A stretch of DNA of 64,000 bases. Origin: Thuidium tamariscinum. Lineage: Eukaryota; Streptophyta; Bryopsida; Hypnales; Thuidiaceae. The position numbers were made by a program, and so were the translations under genes. The DNA is taken from positions 8,928,001 through 8,992,000 of the forward strand of contig OX344753.2 in NCBI GenBank assembly GCA_947034885.2, written 5' to 3'. Positions 1 to 12,752 of the stretch are shown piece after piece (positions within the stretch are counted from its first letter, which is position 1; every line of letters begins with the position of its first letter). The notes beneath the pieces were generated by a model, which was given only the letters and a program-made list of their open reading frames with translations, was not told the DNA's origin and did not search any database.

Positions 1-3000
1 AATCTAGATTTCAATCTATACATTGTCTAGAAATTGGACATTAGAGCACTCTAAGATCAAGGACAATAAGTTTTCAAATTCACTGTATTTTTGATAAATT
101 ATAAAAATAATGTGATTTTAATTAAATAAATGATTACATGTAGTGCAACTTGTAATTATGAAAGACAACATATTGAGGAAATAAATTTTGAAAATGTATA
201 AGAAATCTAGAGGGAAAATCATACTCACCCTTATAATAATTAATTAATTATTAACCTTTAAGTGTCAAGACTCATCTCTAGAATTGATGATTTTGGAAAA
301 ATCACTATAAAGTACTATTTGGAAGAAAGTTTTTGAAATGAGATATAAAACAAAATTCTAAACTTTGAGTTTTAGATTCCATTTGTATAGATAGATTCAC
401 CATTGCCTTCACCAATAATTTTTTATAAACTTTGAAAGAAAAAATTCTTAATTCCTTCTAAATTCAATTAAAAGAAAATATTGTCATTTTTTGAGTAGAA
501 TTTGTTGGAGTAGGTTTGAAATGAGCATTCCTTGATATGGTGACTTTTTTTTAGATTTTTAAGTCCTATAATTCTATAGCCTCATTTTTTCAAATTTATT
601 TTTTGACTAAGAATCAATACAATTTTGGCTTGGTCAACCACTTAACATACTTCCATACTTGTTGTTTTAGAAAAATATTTACTTCAATAACACCAAATCC
701 AACCCTTAGATAGATCAACATCTTGATAAAATATCTCTAAAAATTAGGATGACTTTCATCTAAGTAGTATTGAGAAAAAAAAAAGATTTCTGATTCATAC
801 ATCATCAAGAAAATGGATGTTGACATAACAAAAAGAGGTGCAATATGTTTGAAAGTATCGAATTGTCGATAATTTATATCTAGATTTGGAAAAAGATGAA
901 CTATAATGGTTGTGATTCTATAATTTCAATCTTCATTTTTAATTTCATAAATAGATAAAATTGAATCTATAAACAAATCTCAATATTTTTTTGAAGAAAG
1001 AAGTTGTAGGAACAATTGCAAAATTAGACCACTACATTTTGAATCCTTGAAGAATAGATTGGTGGCTTTGGAAATCATGCATTTTGATACCAATCATGTG
1101 ATTAAGTGTTGAAAAGATGGCACCACCTCTTGGTTAGTTCCCCCCCCCAAAAAAATCACAAGTTGTTGATTTTTTTTTAATAAAAATACTCCCCTTCAGA
1201 ATGCCATTGATTTCTCAAAAAATCACAAGCTGTTGATCTTTGTGAGATTTAATTTGAGGTGTCAAAATACAAATTTAATATATAGAAATGGATATTGTAT
1301 GAATATAAAATAGTTATATAGTACTTAGTATGGATATGGATATTTGGTATGAATATTGAATATTGATACGGATATGGAAGTGGATATAGGATTGTCCCAT
1401 ATTGATTATCAAGTTCACTAGTTTTCAAAATTACAAGTAGGGGGTGGGAGATAATTAATTAAATTAATTATTTTTTAATAAAACATCTACTTTGAATAAG
1501 TCAAATATATTCATTGGAAGTCCAAGTCTTATAAAAAAAATTCCTTTTCACCCATAATACCAAAGATGAATAGTTGCATTTCTATCCTAAAAGAATTTTT
1601 TTTTGTCATTCATCAAACATAATCATCTGCCTTGATATTTAAGAATTAATCTTAATATGCAAATCAAAATGATTCAAAGGTAATTATAGGTAGACACACA
1701 TTTCCTAGTCTTGCAAAATAATTTCTTTCAAGGGAAAATAGAATTATGCAATTATTTGCCACCAAAATGATAATTTTTTTGAAAATCAGAACAACTTCTA
1801 TATTTGGAATCACAAATCTTGAAACAAACATGAACGGGGTGTCATAAAACATAAAATCTAGCACTCTCTAATAGGATTGGATGATACTAAATCTTCCATT
1901 TGAAGTGGACCCAACACTTGGGAGAAAACACAAGAATTTTTATTTCTTGCACACATTTTTTTTTTTCAAATTTTGAATTCATATTTGCAATCAGAGAATC
2001 TAAATTAGCTTGGTGAGGTGTAGAACATACCCTAACATGGTACAAAATAGTTTATTTTTTTTTACATCAACTGCAAAGACTTAAAATTATTTTGCTGGGC
2101 CTACTTCAAATGGAGGATTTAGTATCTTGCATTAGGGACATCTCTTTACAATTCCACTTCCACATTGCATTGCATTTACCTTGGGTATATTCTAAAGTAG
2201 AAGTACCTAAGTGTGACACTTATGCAAGATTGGCAAATTTAGAGGGTACATACTTAACTAGAGAATAAATGATGACTACTTTTTTGGAAATGGTTTAGGA
2301 AACCAACAAAAAAAATTTGTATTTTTTTCAAACTTGTATGAATGTAATACAAATTTTTGAAAACAACTATATATTTGCACCTATAGTAGACACTAGACAA
2401 ATACCAAAGTGGACACAAGAAAATCCAAATGTAATACACTCTAAATTTAGATCATGCATAAGTGATTGTCTACTTCTTGGAAGAGTGACAACTTCTAAGA
2501 AACCAACTATCTACTTTGGATTCACTTTGAATCCGCTTGTGCCAAGATTTAGGTCATTTTTAGGTATTTGAGAATGAATCATGTTACAATTCATTGCTCA
2601 TACCTTACAATTCCTTCTATACAAATAATATATATGAGCTCCGAGTGTAAGCTCAATGTAGGTTCTTAGAAGTGGTCGATTTTAGTGTGCTTGATTGAAT
2701 TGGAGTTGTGACTTGCTCATTGTAGCCCTTGAATTCCTAGGTCACAAGGCCAATTTAATTATATAGTCCAACATGCAATCAAGTGAGGTGTTTGTGATGA
2801 AATAATCATTTGATGCAATGATTTCAATACAACTTTAAAAAAAGGATTTCCTTTGGTGAAACAAGAAGTGATTGGATGTTGCAAAAAAAATTCACACAAT
2901 TTCAAGCTATAATTGACGCCAATGGACATCATATGAAGTGTTAATAAAATTTGGGGTTTGTTTAATCATGTATATCGGTTTCAAGAATTTTGGGTTCATA

Positions 3001-5289
3001 TTGAGATTCCAAAAGCTACAAAGGTGAACTCTTTCCTTTTGACACAAAGCGACAAAAATTGTTTTGCTTGCAATTATACTCTCCTCCCCTAGACCATTTT
3101 AGATTAACTTTTAGTTGAAGTTCAAGTGCAATTTGAGTAAGAAGGGATGATGATTGAGTTTGTTGCTAGTGAGGAGGGAAGTTTTTGCTTTTAAATATAG
3201 TACCTTAATAGCATTGAATTAATTAAAGTGTTGTAATAGCCATTGATCATATTGCATGACATTGGGTTACTATTTTACAATGCATTTATTTATCAAATAC
3301 TCTATCAATGTTTGGTAACTAGGGCAATCACATTAAATTTCATTTTTGTTAAATTGGCACAATTCCATGAAAATGGGTTGCAAAACATTGAAGGAAATAA
3401 AATGCTTCAAAGAACTTGGAGGAGAATGATGGTAGACATTCTAGCTTAGTAAAGTATATTAATGGAGTATAAATATTTTTGTAGTAATATGAACATCTCT
3501 TTATACAGAAACCTAATAGAAATGTCAAATTGGAAAATTAAATTTTATCAAGTATGAATATGCAATCGGCAACATATTGGTGTGGCATGATCACTAAATA
3601 ATTCTAAATGTTGCCAATCCATCCAATGTTTTTATTGGCATTCACCTCTTGTAATATATAATGAGAATAAAGCCTATCGCAATGCAACAATACTAAAAGG
3701 TTCATAAACCTTTAAATTTCACTAAAAAGATGCTTAAATGTCATTAGAGTTCACCAAGAATGGGTGAATTAAAAAATTGTATATATGAGATTACGCTCAG
3801 AGAGTCAAAGAAGTGGTGATACAATTTGCATTCAATATAAGATAGAAACTACCAAATGATTATAAGTGTGAAGGGTAAATCATCATTATGTCCTAGGGCT
3901 TCTTATTATTTTCTAGTTTGTTTGCCTCTAGCTATTCTAACTTACATATTAGGGACTAAATTATTGTAGAGCAAAAATGCATAGATGCCAAAGAATTCAC
4001 TACAAGAGGAGACTAAAAATGTAGATATATAAGTATAGAATTGGAAGCAACAAGTTCAAGATTGGACCCTAATTTCATTTGTACTCATACAAGAAAATAT
4101 CCTACAACATCGAAGAAATTAGGAATCTTATTTGTAGATGGCTATTCAAGGTAATGCTCTTGCATTTTTCACCAAAGATAAGTTACAATTAATTTTTCTC
4201 TTTTGAAATGAGGATGAAAAATTGATATCAATTGAATCTAATATTCAAAGTAAGGCAATCAAAATCAAGCCTCATTTGTTGATTTCTAATAAAGATTATA
4301 AAAAACATATAATAATGTAACGAGTCTACCTATTAGCTAGATAGAGTAGGCATACAAGTCTCACAAGCCATATATGCTTTAATAGACCAACACTCTTAAA
4401 GACTTTCTATCTAAAAGCTCTCAACATCCCTCTAATAGTTGCTTGGTTCATGGAGTATATTTCTAATGATACTAGGAATTTTTGAAGTTGAACTTCTTGA
4501 ACTTGTATGAGTTGCTACCCAAAGTCGTGACTCAATAAAGATGTGTGATTTACTCAAGAATCTTATAAAATCATTCACTATATACCAAGATGACACAAAT
4601 GTCATATGTTAGTGAGGTTCTAAAGAGATTTCATATTTGGAATTTTAGATTCCATAAAAAGGACTAACCTTGTCTCAATAGCAACATTCAAAAGACTAAC
4701 TAGGATCAAACATTATTTTTGTCATTGTGACCTTACATTGTCCATAAAAACCAACAATGAATAATTTTAACCTAGGAGAAAATAAGAACAAATGGGGAAT
4801 GTAAGCATGTGTATTAAATTGCAAAGAAACCAATGAAACCTAGAAATTGAATGTAAGAAAATTAGTTAATGGGTGGCTACATACATACAACAATATATTA
4901 CCTTGTCAATAGTCAATTTTCTAATTTGTCTCTTTGTGGTTCTTGGAGAGTATTCTACGGAAAATGGAGTGAAAGTTATGTCTTAGTCTATAAATTGTCT
5001 ACTTATCATCAAGCATACCTCAACATTGTTCAATAGTGTGATTTTTAGGAATAGGAGATCTCAAATAATAGAGCAACCAGTAATATTTTGGATTTTGTAA
5101 ATTTGTAAGTTCTCCAAAGGACCTAAGTAAAGTTCCTAGAGCCATAGTAAAAAGACTCAGGTATCCCAAGTTCTCAAACTATTCAAAGATGGAAATCTAA
5201 ATAAAATTTGAATAGAAACAAATAGCCTCAAGTTTTGCAAAATTATACGACCCTTTTGGATAAAGTAGCCATATTCTAGACTCCACATC
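1..5289. other. AT-rich gene-free region
   Basis: No open frame here has a recognisable domain or coding-like composition on either strand; the longest frames (60-84 codons) are low-complexity and AT-driven. Poly-T and poly-A runs are frequent. I see no terminal repeats that would let me name an element. Confidence 0.6.
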
Positions 5290-8162
5290 CATAGAGACCC
5301 ACATGGTTTAAATTTTGGAGGCCTTTCAATGAATTTGTTGAAATCTTGAGCTTACTGCACCCCTACACATTCAATACTTCTAAGCTATTCAACAATCTAA
5401 AGGATTTAGGTAAACTTTGGATTCCACTTGCTCCAAGATCCAAATTTTTAAAATTTTGAAGGCTTTCAAATGAATCTGGTAGCTCTATAAGCTTAGTACA
5501 ACAACATAGATTCAATACTTCTAATTTGTTCAACTTTCCGAAAGATTTGGGTAAACTTTGAATTCCACTTCCTCCGAGTTTCAAGTCATTAAAACTTTTG
5601 AGGCCTCCAAATGAATTCTCGTAGCTCTATGAGCTCACGACAATACCAAAGATTTAACACTTTCAAGTTGCTCAATAATCCAAAAGATTTGGATAAACTT
5701 TGGATTCTACTTCCTTCAAGATCCAAATGGTTCAAATTTTGAAGTCCTCCAATTGAATCTGGTAGCTCCACAACCTTACTACAATATCGTAGATTCAACA
5801 ATTCCAAATTGCTCAACAATCCAAAGGACTTGGGTAAACTTTGGATTCCACTTGCTCCAAGATCTAAGTCTTTCAAATTTTGGAGGCCTCCAAATGAATT
5901 TGGTAAAGTTTGAAGCTTGCAACACAAGTGTAGATTCAACACTTCCAACTTCTTCAACTTTCCAAATGATTCAGGCAAATCCTCCATCAATTCATCCTTC
6001 TAAATAATATCACCAATTCATTGTTCTCAAGTGCTTCTGGAAAAGGTCTCAATTGTGCATCAAAATTCTTCACGTAATGAATCTAACGCAAATTTTTTGG
6101 AAATGATGACATCAAAAAGTTGACACCATCACACTTGAAAATACGCAATCCTTTCAAGAGAAAAAGGTCAAGGTCAGTATATATTGGTAGTGGCTGTAGA
6201 AACAAGTCCCAACAAAACTTAAATAGATTTAAAAGCTTTAACATACAAATTTTTTTAGATCAATCTAGGCATAGGAAAATTCAAAATCAATGTATTGCAT
6301 GCTTCATTCTACCAAAATCATAAGAAGACTACATATACAAAAGTTCTACATCCTCCAAAAATTAACTAGAGTAAGTACATTTCCTACATTCTATTCAACA
6401 TTCTTTTCTACTATATTATAATCAAACTATATACTAATATCCTATTAAAAAGCTTCACAAACCAAAAGTTTAGTAGTTACCAAGCATACCTCATCTTTGT
6501 TCAATAATGCTAAAGAATCAACCCTCCATATGCGTTTACAAATACCTACACTTGCACTTTCTTGTTTGACAATTGTACGACCTATATCTCGCAAGTTGTC
6601 ATGCATGCCAAAGATACCATGCGCATCTACTCTAAGCAAGGCCTTCTCCACAAGGCTTCGCACACCTAATGTTGCAGACCAACCTTGGAATATCCAAACA
6701 CTTTTAGCTAGCTCTATCGATTGTCCTAATAATGCATAAGAGATATCCAATAAATTTCTTGATATTGTTCTAATAGAGAATCATAGCTAATCCGAAGACA
6801 TCCAAATATCTCCTTTTCATCCATTATAGAACCACAATCTAACTTCTTTAGAACCTCCTTCCAAATCTCTACATCTTCATCTCTCAAAAGAGATCCACAA
6901 ACCTTCAATACCACATGCCACACTTACTTGTCCAACGAGATTTACAAATTTTGGAGGTATTTTCCAATCACCTCCAAATGCATGACAAACAAAAACACTT
7001 TGAGAATCTTTCTTGCTCAAGGTTTGAACATCAAGAGTGTGAACCTCATGTTTGACATGAAATGAAGTTGACTTCTCAAAAACACGTCGATTGTGAGAAG
7101 TAACAATACACATGCTACCTCCCTCAAGCATTTTGCGTGACATCAAATAATCCATCTCATCATTATCATGAATGTCATCTAAAACCAAAAGAATATGTTT
7201 TTTAGATATCATTTCCTCAAGAATAACCTTTCCACTAGATTTATCAATAATGTTCTCATTTTCACACAAGGCCTTTAAAATATGATTTTGGATAGTTGTC
7301 ACACCACCTTGATTCACCTTCTCTCCCACATCTTCCACATAACAAGTCGCATCATATCTTACCCACAATTGGTTGTACAACTCTTGAGCCAAAGTGGACT
7401 TCCCTATTCCACCCATTCCCCATAATCCCAACATCAATATTTTCTTTCGATCAAGGGTTTGAAGAAGGTTTTTAGCAACTTGCTTTAAACCTATTATATG
7501 ATCACCCGCATGTAAAGGAAGGGGCTTATTTGCGGATTCAAAGATCTTCCCAACCACCTCCAAAACCAAAACTTTTTCTAGCCTGCAAAGGAAAATTACA
7601 AAAAATTCAAATCATTAGCACCCTCTACAATGTCAAATTCATCCAATACATTCTTCATAAAATATAGTGCTTTTCTACATATTTACCTCTTATCTTCTGT
7701 TTTGTACTCCCAACCATTCAATTTTGAAGTTGTTTGCATGTTTGCCTTCCATTCTTTTAAGAGAGTCTTATTGTGTCTCTCTGTCAACTTCTTAAATCCA
7801 TCAGCTAGTTGACCCTCATCTGGATACCTCACTTCACTTGGTTGAACTTTGTAGAAGATGGGTAGTACCTTCATTGAAAGAAAGTTCAACATTGCATGTA
7901 ATTCTTGCAAACACCAGTGTGATTGTGCAAAATTCTTTGAAAAGATGACTAGGGCTAGGGGTGTCGTTTGAATAGCATGGTCAATGATTTTCCAAGAATC
8001 TTGGCCTTTACCAACAGATATGCAATCCAAAAATGCACGCAACCCTGTTTTTTTCAAAGCTTCATATAAATATCCCACAAAACCTGTCTTTGTATCAGGG
8101 CCTCTATGACTTATGAAAACATCGTAGTTTCCAAATTCATCTGCACAACCATCAATGATCAA
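5290..8162 (-). pseudogene. TIR-NBS-LRR (TNL) disease-resistance gene, degraded
   Basis: TNL proteins are intracellular immune receptors. Exon 1 (8162 to 7687) encodes a TIR domain starting near residue 10 (YDVFISHRGPDTK, then FLDCISVGKG, SHWCLQEL). The donor AG/GTAAAT at 7686 and acceptor TTTGCAG/G ending at 7583 bound a 104-bp intron that joins in frame. Exon 2 (from 7582) holds the NB-ARC: P-loop GMGGIGKST, kinase-2 HILLVLDDI, RNBS-B SMCIVTS. The GLPL region near 6910 is destroyed by a small deletion with a frame change into a frame reading KVCGSLLRDEDVEIWKEVL. A second frame change near 6765 precedes the MHD-like GMHDNLRDIGR. An intron (GTATGC) follows NKDEV near 6490. The LRR part (about 6060 to 5290) has repeats of the type LEVLNL..C.KL.ELP.S...LQNLK.LDL, broken by a frame change near 5587 and a TAG near 5362. 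It cannot encode a full receptor. Confidence 0.9.
7583..7686 (-). other. Intron 1 of the TNL relic
   Basis: A 104-bp intron with GT donor (AGAG/GTAAAT) and AG acceptor (TTTGCAG/GC). Splicing keeps the frame from EDKR into LEKVLVL. The position, just after the TIR exon, is the usual one for plant TNL genes. Confidence 0.8.
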
Positions 8163-10728
8163 TCTACTTCAAAAATCAACAATTTGTCAATTTCAATTTG
8201 GGAGGACATTCAAAAATCTCCATAAAAAAAACTAAAAGCCATAATATTAGAAATTCAATGTGAAAAAGATAGGTTACTAGTGATAGAGTTCTCTATACCT
8301 CCAAGTGCATACAAGTCTTTTGAATGTCTAGCACCGCACTCTATAGTACTCATCATGCTTCACCATTGAAAAATTGAAATTGGTAGCTATTCATTTATAA
8401 ATACATATTTGAATTCTAAATTTAAAATAGTGGTCATTTCTTTCAAATACTCGTACTTGTTCTAGAATGTGTTGTGGATTTTTTGTATTGCCATTTTTGT
8501 TTGGTATAGGAAGAATCCTTGAACCTTGAACTTGGAATGTTCAATGTTCAACCAACTACACACTGTCTAATTTTATTTTCATTGCCTAAACCCTATATTC
8601 TAGAATATGCACCTAAACCCTGATCCTAAGCCATGTACATGTGTAAATCATCAATTCAAAACTTTGTATTTATATGGAATATAGTATAAAATTAATTATA
8701 GTGAATTTCAATTTAAAATGAAAGATAGGGTATCTCAAATGACCATAATTTAGAAATTTAGGTAAATATAGGCCTATCTAAATTCTAAAAATTTACCTAC
8801 ATAGCCTTCATGTTATAAGGGCTTGAATGCACGTTATTTTCAAACATTCCAAATAGTACCCCTCTGGAATTCTTCATAATTTACTTAAAGGAATGGCAAT
8901 CCAATTGACTACTACTAAATGTTATATTGTGTCCTTTGAGTTATGAATTAAATTAGGTTTTGTAAAACCTCCCTTATCTTTTTTTGTTGTTTATGATTTC
9001 TTTTGTTGAGGTTACTAATCAATTACATTTGTGAATACAATTATCAGTTGAGAAAAACAAGACTCTTTTTTAAAAAGCTTCAAATGCATAAGTCTCAAAA
9101 TTTTGGTTAGACCTAGATATTGACTATACTCTTGTGCTTGCCCTTATCTACAATTCTACACCATCAACTATTGCATGCTCAAAGCAAATAACAATCAAGG
9201 GGCAACGTTACATAGTGGCTACAACCTTCAAAGCACAAAAATCTTCATTTTGAAAAGATTTTCTTGCCTTGAGAAATCTAGTAGTAGTGTAGCAAGATTG
9301 ATTATATTTCAAAACTATATAACATTCCAATTCTACACAGTGCCACCTCACAAATTTCAATTATGCTCAACAATTATTAGATTAGTCCATTCTAAAAGTG
9401 CCCATGCTTTAAAGGCAATCATAACATAGAATAACATTTTGCTTTCTTCAATGTACCAACAATGTACATTTGAAGAAGTGGTTGCATTTAGTGACCACTA
9501 CATTTTGACTGCAAAAATTTGTAACTAAGTCCATAGATGCCCCCAAAATATGAAACAACTTGGTTAAGATGCCAATCTTGTTTTTCTTCCTATGAAAATT
9601 TATTGAAAATTGTTCTAAGGAATTTAGCTTCTTCAAAAAGGCCATTAACTCTTACATTGTTGATTTAAGGTAGAACAACCTAAACACAATTAGCACCCCA
9701 TTTCTAATCATTAGACTTCATTTATTTCTGATTAGGCTAGTATAGATTTCCAACCAGAGCTTGGGATGCGGGTTTTTTTTTGAGGTTGGAATTAATAAAT
9801 CGTTAATACACCTCCCAAACTAATGAGCAAGAAAGTAGGAAGTAATAAATAGGAAAGGAGTTCTTCAATGATCGAAATTGAAAGAGTCTATAGATTGGTA
9901 ATGGGTCAACAACACTTTTGGCCTTTCAAAATTCATAGTAATTTCAATTCAAGCCATAAATTTACCAAACTTTTTGCAATCTCCATCATTTTTATCTCTA
10001 CACTTAGGAAAATTTTTACTTTGTCAATCAACACCCCAAATCATAGCTGCAAATGCTTAAATGATTGGTTATAGGCACTTCTACCCTAGCAGTAGATTAT
10101 TTGAAGCAACAAAGGTAAGAATGAGAGAGTAATTCATGATAACTAATAATTTTGTTGTATAACAATGAATGATACCATATATGAAGGTCAAATTTGAGAA
10201 AAATTATGTCAATTTTGTTTTTAAAAATGATATGTGTTATCTTGAGAGTGGTTTGGAGTGACATGGATCCCTGAGAATCTAATGTGAAAACTCAATTTCA
10301 GCACTCAACTGCCGAATTAGACCCTCACCAGCGTTCTCATAAGTGGCTAAATTTTCTCTTGGTTTCTACTTAATTTGTTCATGACCTCAATGTAAATTTT
10401 AAAAAAATCAATAAAAATGAACATTTGGCTAAAAAGACTGAACCTATTTTGAAAACGCTGACCCTCACACATACTGGTAAGGCCATTTGTGACCATGATA
10501 CCCTGAGCGGTCTACCTTGGACTCCGTAATAATAAGTTGCCTGTGCCTGTGTCGAAATGGGGGTATGAAAGCAAAGGAATTTGAATCGAGGGGCCAAGGA
10601 TATGATGAAACGGGACCTGGTTCGGGACTCGGACTTGGGTCCCTTTCTACTGACACCCTCCCCGTGAGCCTTCCTATGCTCAGCATTTCCTGCGGTGCTG
10701 CAAGGCTCCCTGACGACCTCCGTTGTCG
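8163..10728. other. Intergenic AT-rich DNA
   Basis: No gene recognised. The region 10380-10690 is less AT-rich and has open frames on both strands, but none resembles a known family. It may be non-coding sequence that travelled with the ribosomal-protein fragment downstream. Confidence 0.5.
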
Positions 10729-10930
10729 AACGAATCGCGATTGTCAAGGGCAAATCGCGCTTGGGACAGATTGTACCCGCTAAGACCGCCACAGCTCTGT
10801 GCTTAACGTCAGTGAAAAATGAGGATGAGCATGAGTTCTCTAAACTTGTTGAGGCTGTCAAGGCGAACTTCAATGAGAAATTCGATGAGTACAGGAGGCA
10901 ATGGGGGCGGAGGTATCATGGGGGTCATGT
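10729..10930 (+). pseudogene. RPL7A: 60S ribosomal protein L7a (eL8) C-terminal fragment
   Basis: The frame reads [12 protein letters not shown], then [15 protein letters not shown], then [16 protein letters not shown] and RRQWG. This is the C-terminal part of eukaryotic L7a, a large-subunit ribosomal protein. One extra G in the G-run near 10905 shifts the frame just where the family has WGGGIMG, so the ending reads GRRYHGGH in this frame while GGGIMG survives in the next. Nothing upstream matches the N-terminal two thirds. The change of IVHKKTA to IVPAKTA is also unlike the family. There is no intron in the piece, which fits a retroposed or transposon-captured fragment. Family assignment is firm; the route of duplication is inference. 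Confidence 0.85.
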
Positions 10931-11029
10931 TCTTCATGTGTGACGATTGATAGTTCTCCCCAACAGCTGCTCCTTGTAGAAGTTCCAAGGCAGTTTGAAC
11001 TTTGATTAATCGGCAAAACAATTTTTTCC

Positions 11030-11430
11030 TTTGCCATTACAGATGCATGATGCCATTCACTAGCTTAAAAGACGGTGAATTTTACAATGCATTCGAATAC
11101 AAAACATCCTCAACATACTGGCGGACAAGACCTACGACAAAGAGCTTAATCACTTCATGTATTGTTCACAAGACATTCATGTCAACGTCTACACTTGCAA
11201 AATTGGCGATTGTACTGAAGAAGAGGCAAGTGTCATGGCTCAGAAAATTCCATCACCAAAAAAAAAAAAAAAATTGAAATTCTGTTGCACAAGGTGCATG
11301 GCAACGTAAGTGAGGCTCTTGATTTTTACTATAAAATGAAGTCCGAGCATGACCAAGCGAAGTCATCAATTTGCAAATCAATCAAGCATTACATGTGTTA
11401 TTGAAGCCACTGTAAATCACCTAGAGGTAG
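11030..11430 (+). pseudogene. Unrecognised coding-like remnant
   Basis: Two coding-like stretches lie in different frames: about 11103-11255 (ILADKTYDKELNHFMY, then VYTCKIGDCTEEEASVMAQK) and about 11276-11400 (HKVHGNVSEALDFYYKMK). A 16-A run separates them at 11258-11273. The composition is protein-like, but I do not recognise the family. It could be the decayed 3' part of a retroposed gene, or an exon pair with a lost intron. Confidence 0.35.
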
Positions 11431-11703
11431 AGCAAATAACCTTGAATCTGTTAAATTCTTTTATCACAATAAGGCAAGTTACAAATTACAGCAGCATGAA
11501 AATATGCTTAGCTACGCTATCGCTCATAATAAATGGGAACATGATACACTCACTTGGAATACCAAAAAAAATGGCATTCTAGCAATCGAAACTACAGCTG
11601 AATGGGTTCCAATTATAAATCAAAAACCAACTCCAAAAATCCAGCATACATTTACAACACCAATTATAAACAAGCACGGTCTTATGATCATTAGATCACT
11701 TGT

Positions 11704-12270
11704 CTAGTCTTCCGAATCTTCATCCTCAACATCTTCTGTATCGTCAATATCTTCTGTATTTAACGGATCAGGGATACTATTCGAAATTGATCCCCTGTAG
11801 AGTTTCCGCAAGCTCCGTTCTCTTGGTGGGCGCACCTTCTGCCATTCCTTTGTCGCCAAGTTGAGGAGTAGAAGGCCATCCTCCTGGTGAGAGTTTAGCC
11901 TCCAAAGAGTTACCAGGAAAAATCCACCGCTATTTAACGACTAGAGACAGAGTTTTTCTTTGAGATTTTTTGATTCATGGTGAACCGAGTGACGATTTTT
12001 TAGCCATATGTACAGCCCCACAGAGGTATGCGCATATTTCCTCCACGTTTGGCTTTCGGAGTTAATCAACTCCCAAACCGTAAGTCTGCTATTTCTAGAG
12101 TTTTGCCGGGTGGTGAAAATCCGGCCTTCCCAGACCCCAAAAGAAGAGCCCGGCTGCGGAGAGTCTTTGTAGAAGAGTTTGACCCTAGGAGACATAAATG
12201 AGGTCCACAAGTCGTTTCTAACAGAATACTTTAAAATGAGAAATCTGTCGTCATAGATAGTGTCGAGGCA
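11704..12270 (-). pseudogene. F-box/kelch-like protein, 3' half (split by hAT-type element)
   Basis: This is the continuation of the frame that stops at 20605 on the same strand. Removing the 12279-20604 element and one 8-bp duplication joins ATT TAC ATA to TGC CTC GAC in frame (GIIYI to CLDTIYDD). The half continues through SVRNDLWTSFMSPRVKL, a WELINSESQTWRKY block, LLLLNLATKEWQKV and an acidic tail (EDIDDTEDVEDEDSED) ending at the TAG at 11704. The pattern is that of the C-terminal region of plant F-box proteins, which recruit substrates to SCF ubiquitin ligases. One in-frame TAG at 11941-11943 interrupts it. Both halves are multiples of three bases and together would make about 431 codons. 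Confidence 0.85.
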
Positions 12271-12278
12271 TATGTAAA
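12271..12278. repeat. 8-bp target-site duplication, left (TATGTAAA)
   Basis: It abuts the CAGGG terminus at 12279 and is identical to 20605-20612, which abuts the CCCTG terminus at 20604. Eight bases is the length typical of hAT insertions. Confidence 0.9.
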
Positions 12279-12640
12279 CAGGGTTGTGCGGACTCTACGT
12301 CTTTTGGGAAATTACGCCCAAAATCCGGACGTCCGGACGCAACGGGGCACAGCGGACGTGCGGACGGCCAAATTACCGTGGCGGACGGGCTGTCAGACGT
12401 CGAGTACGGGGAAGCGGGACGGTCGGGGGGCCGTTGAATTTGCGCGGACGGCGGGCGGACGGTGTGTATTATGGCAGACGGTGGAAATTTTGGCGGACGG
12501 GAGGACTGAGTGGCAGACGGGCGGTGCATTGGCGGACAAGACGGCGGACAGGATGGTGGACGGGCGGTGCATTGGCAGACGGGGCGGCGGAATGGGCGGA
12601 CGGCGGACGGCTTTAGACGGACCCCTTTTTATTTTTCAAC
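12279..12640. repeat. CGGACG island 1 (left subterminal array of hAT-type copy 1)
   Basis: Dense irregular repeats of CGGACG and GGCGGACGG, very GC-rich against AT-rich surroundings. Open frames here are by-products of the repeat. The first 70 bases match the right end of hAT-type copy 2. Confidence 0.85.
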
Positions 12641-12752
12641 CCTCAACCTTGGGTCTTAGGGGGGCTCATAGTGTCCTTTAACATTCATATATTTATTGGG
12701 ATTCAGGTTCGTGTACCTACAACGTCCTAAGCGAATTTGAGAGATATCTTCA

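Noticed and set aside
10379..10873. 164-codon minus-strand frame
   Set aside because: It overlaps the ribosomal protein L7a fragment antisense and has no recognisable domain.
12284..12681. Open frames over the CGGACG island, rich in Arg/Gly
   Set aside because: Hexamer repeats stay open in several frames and on both strands, giving Arg/Ala/Asp/Pro-rich shadows with no domain. The same occurs at 14.1, 17.7, 20.2, 38.5, 41.3, 44.4 and 52.3 kb.
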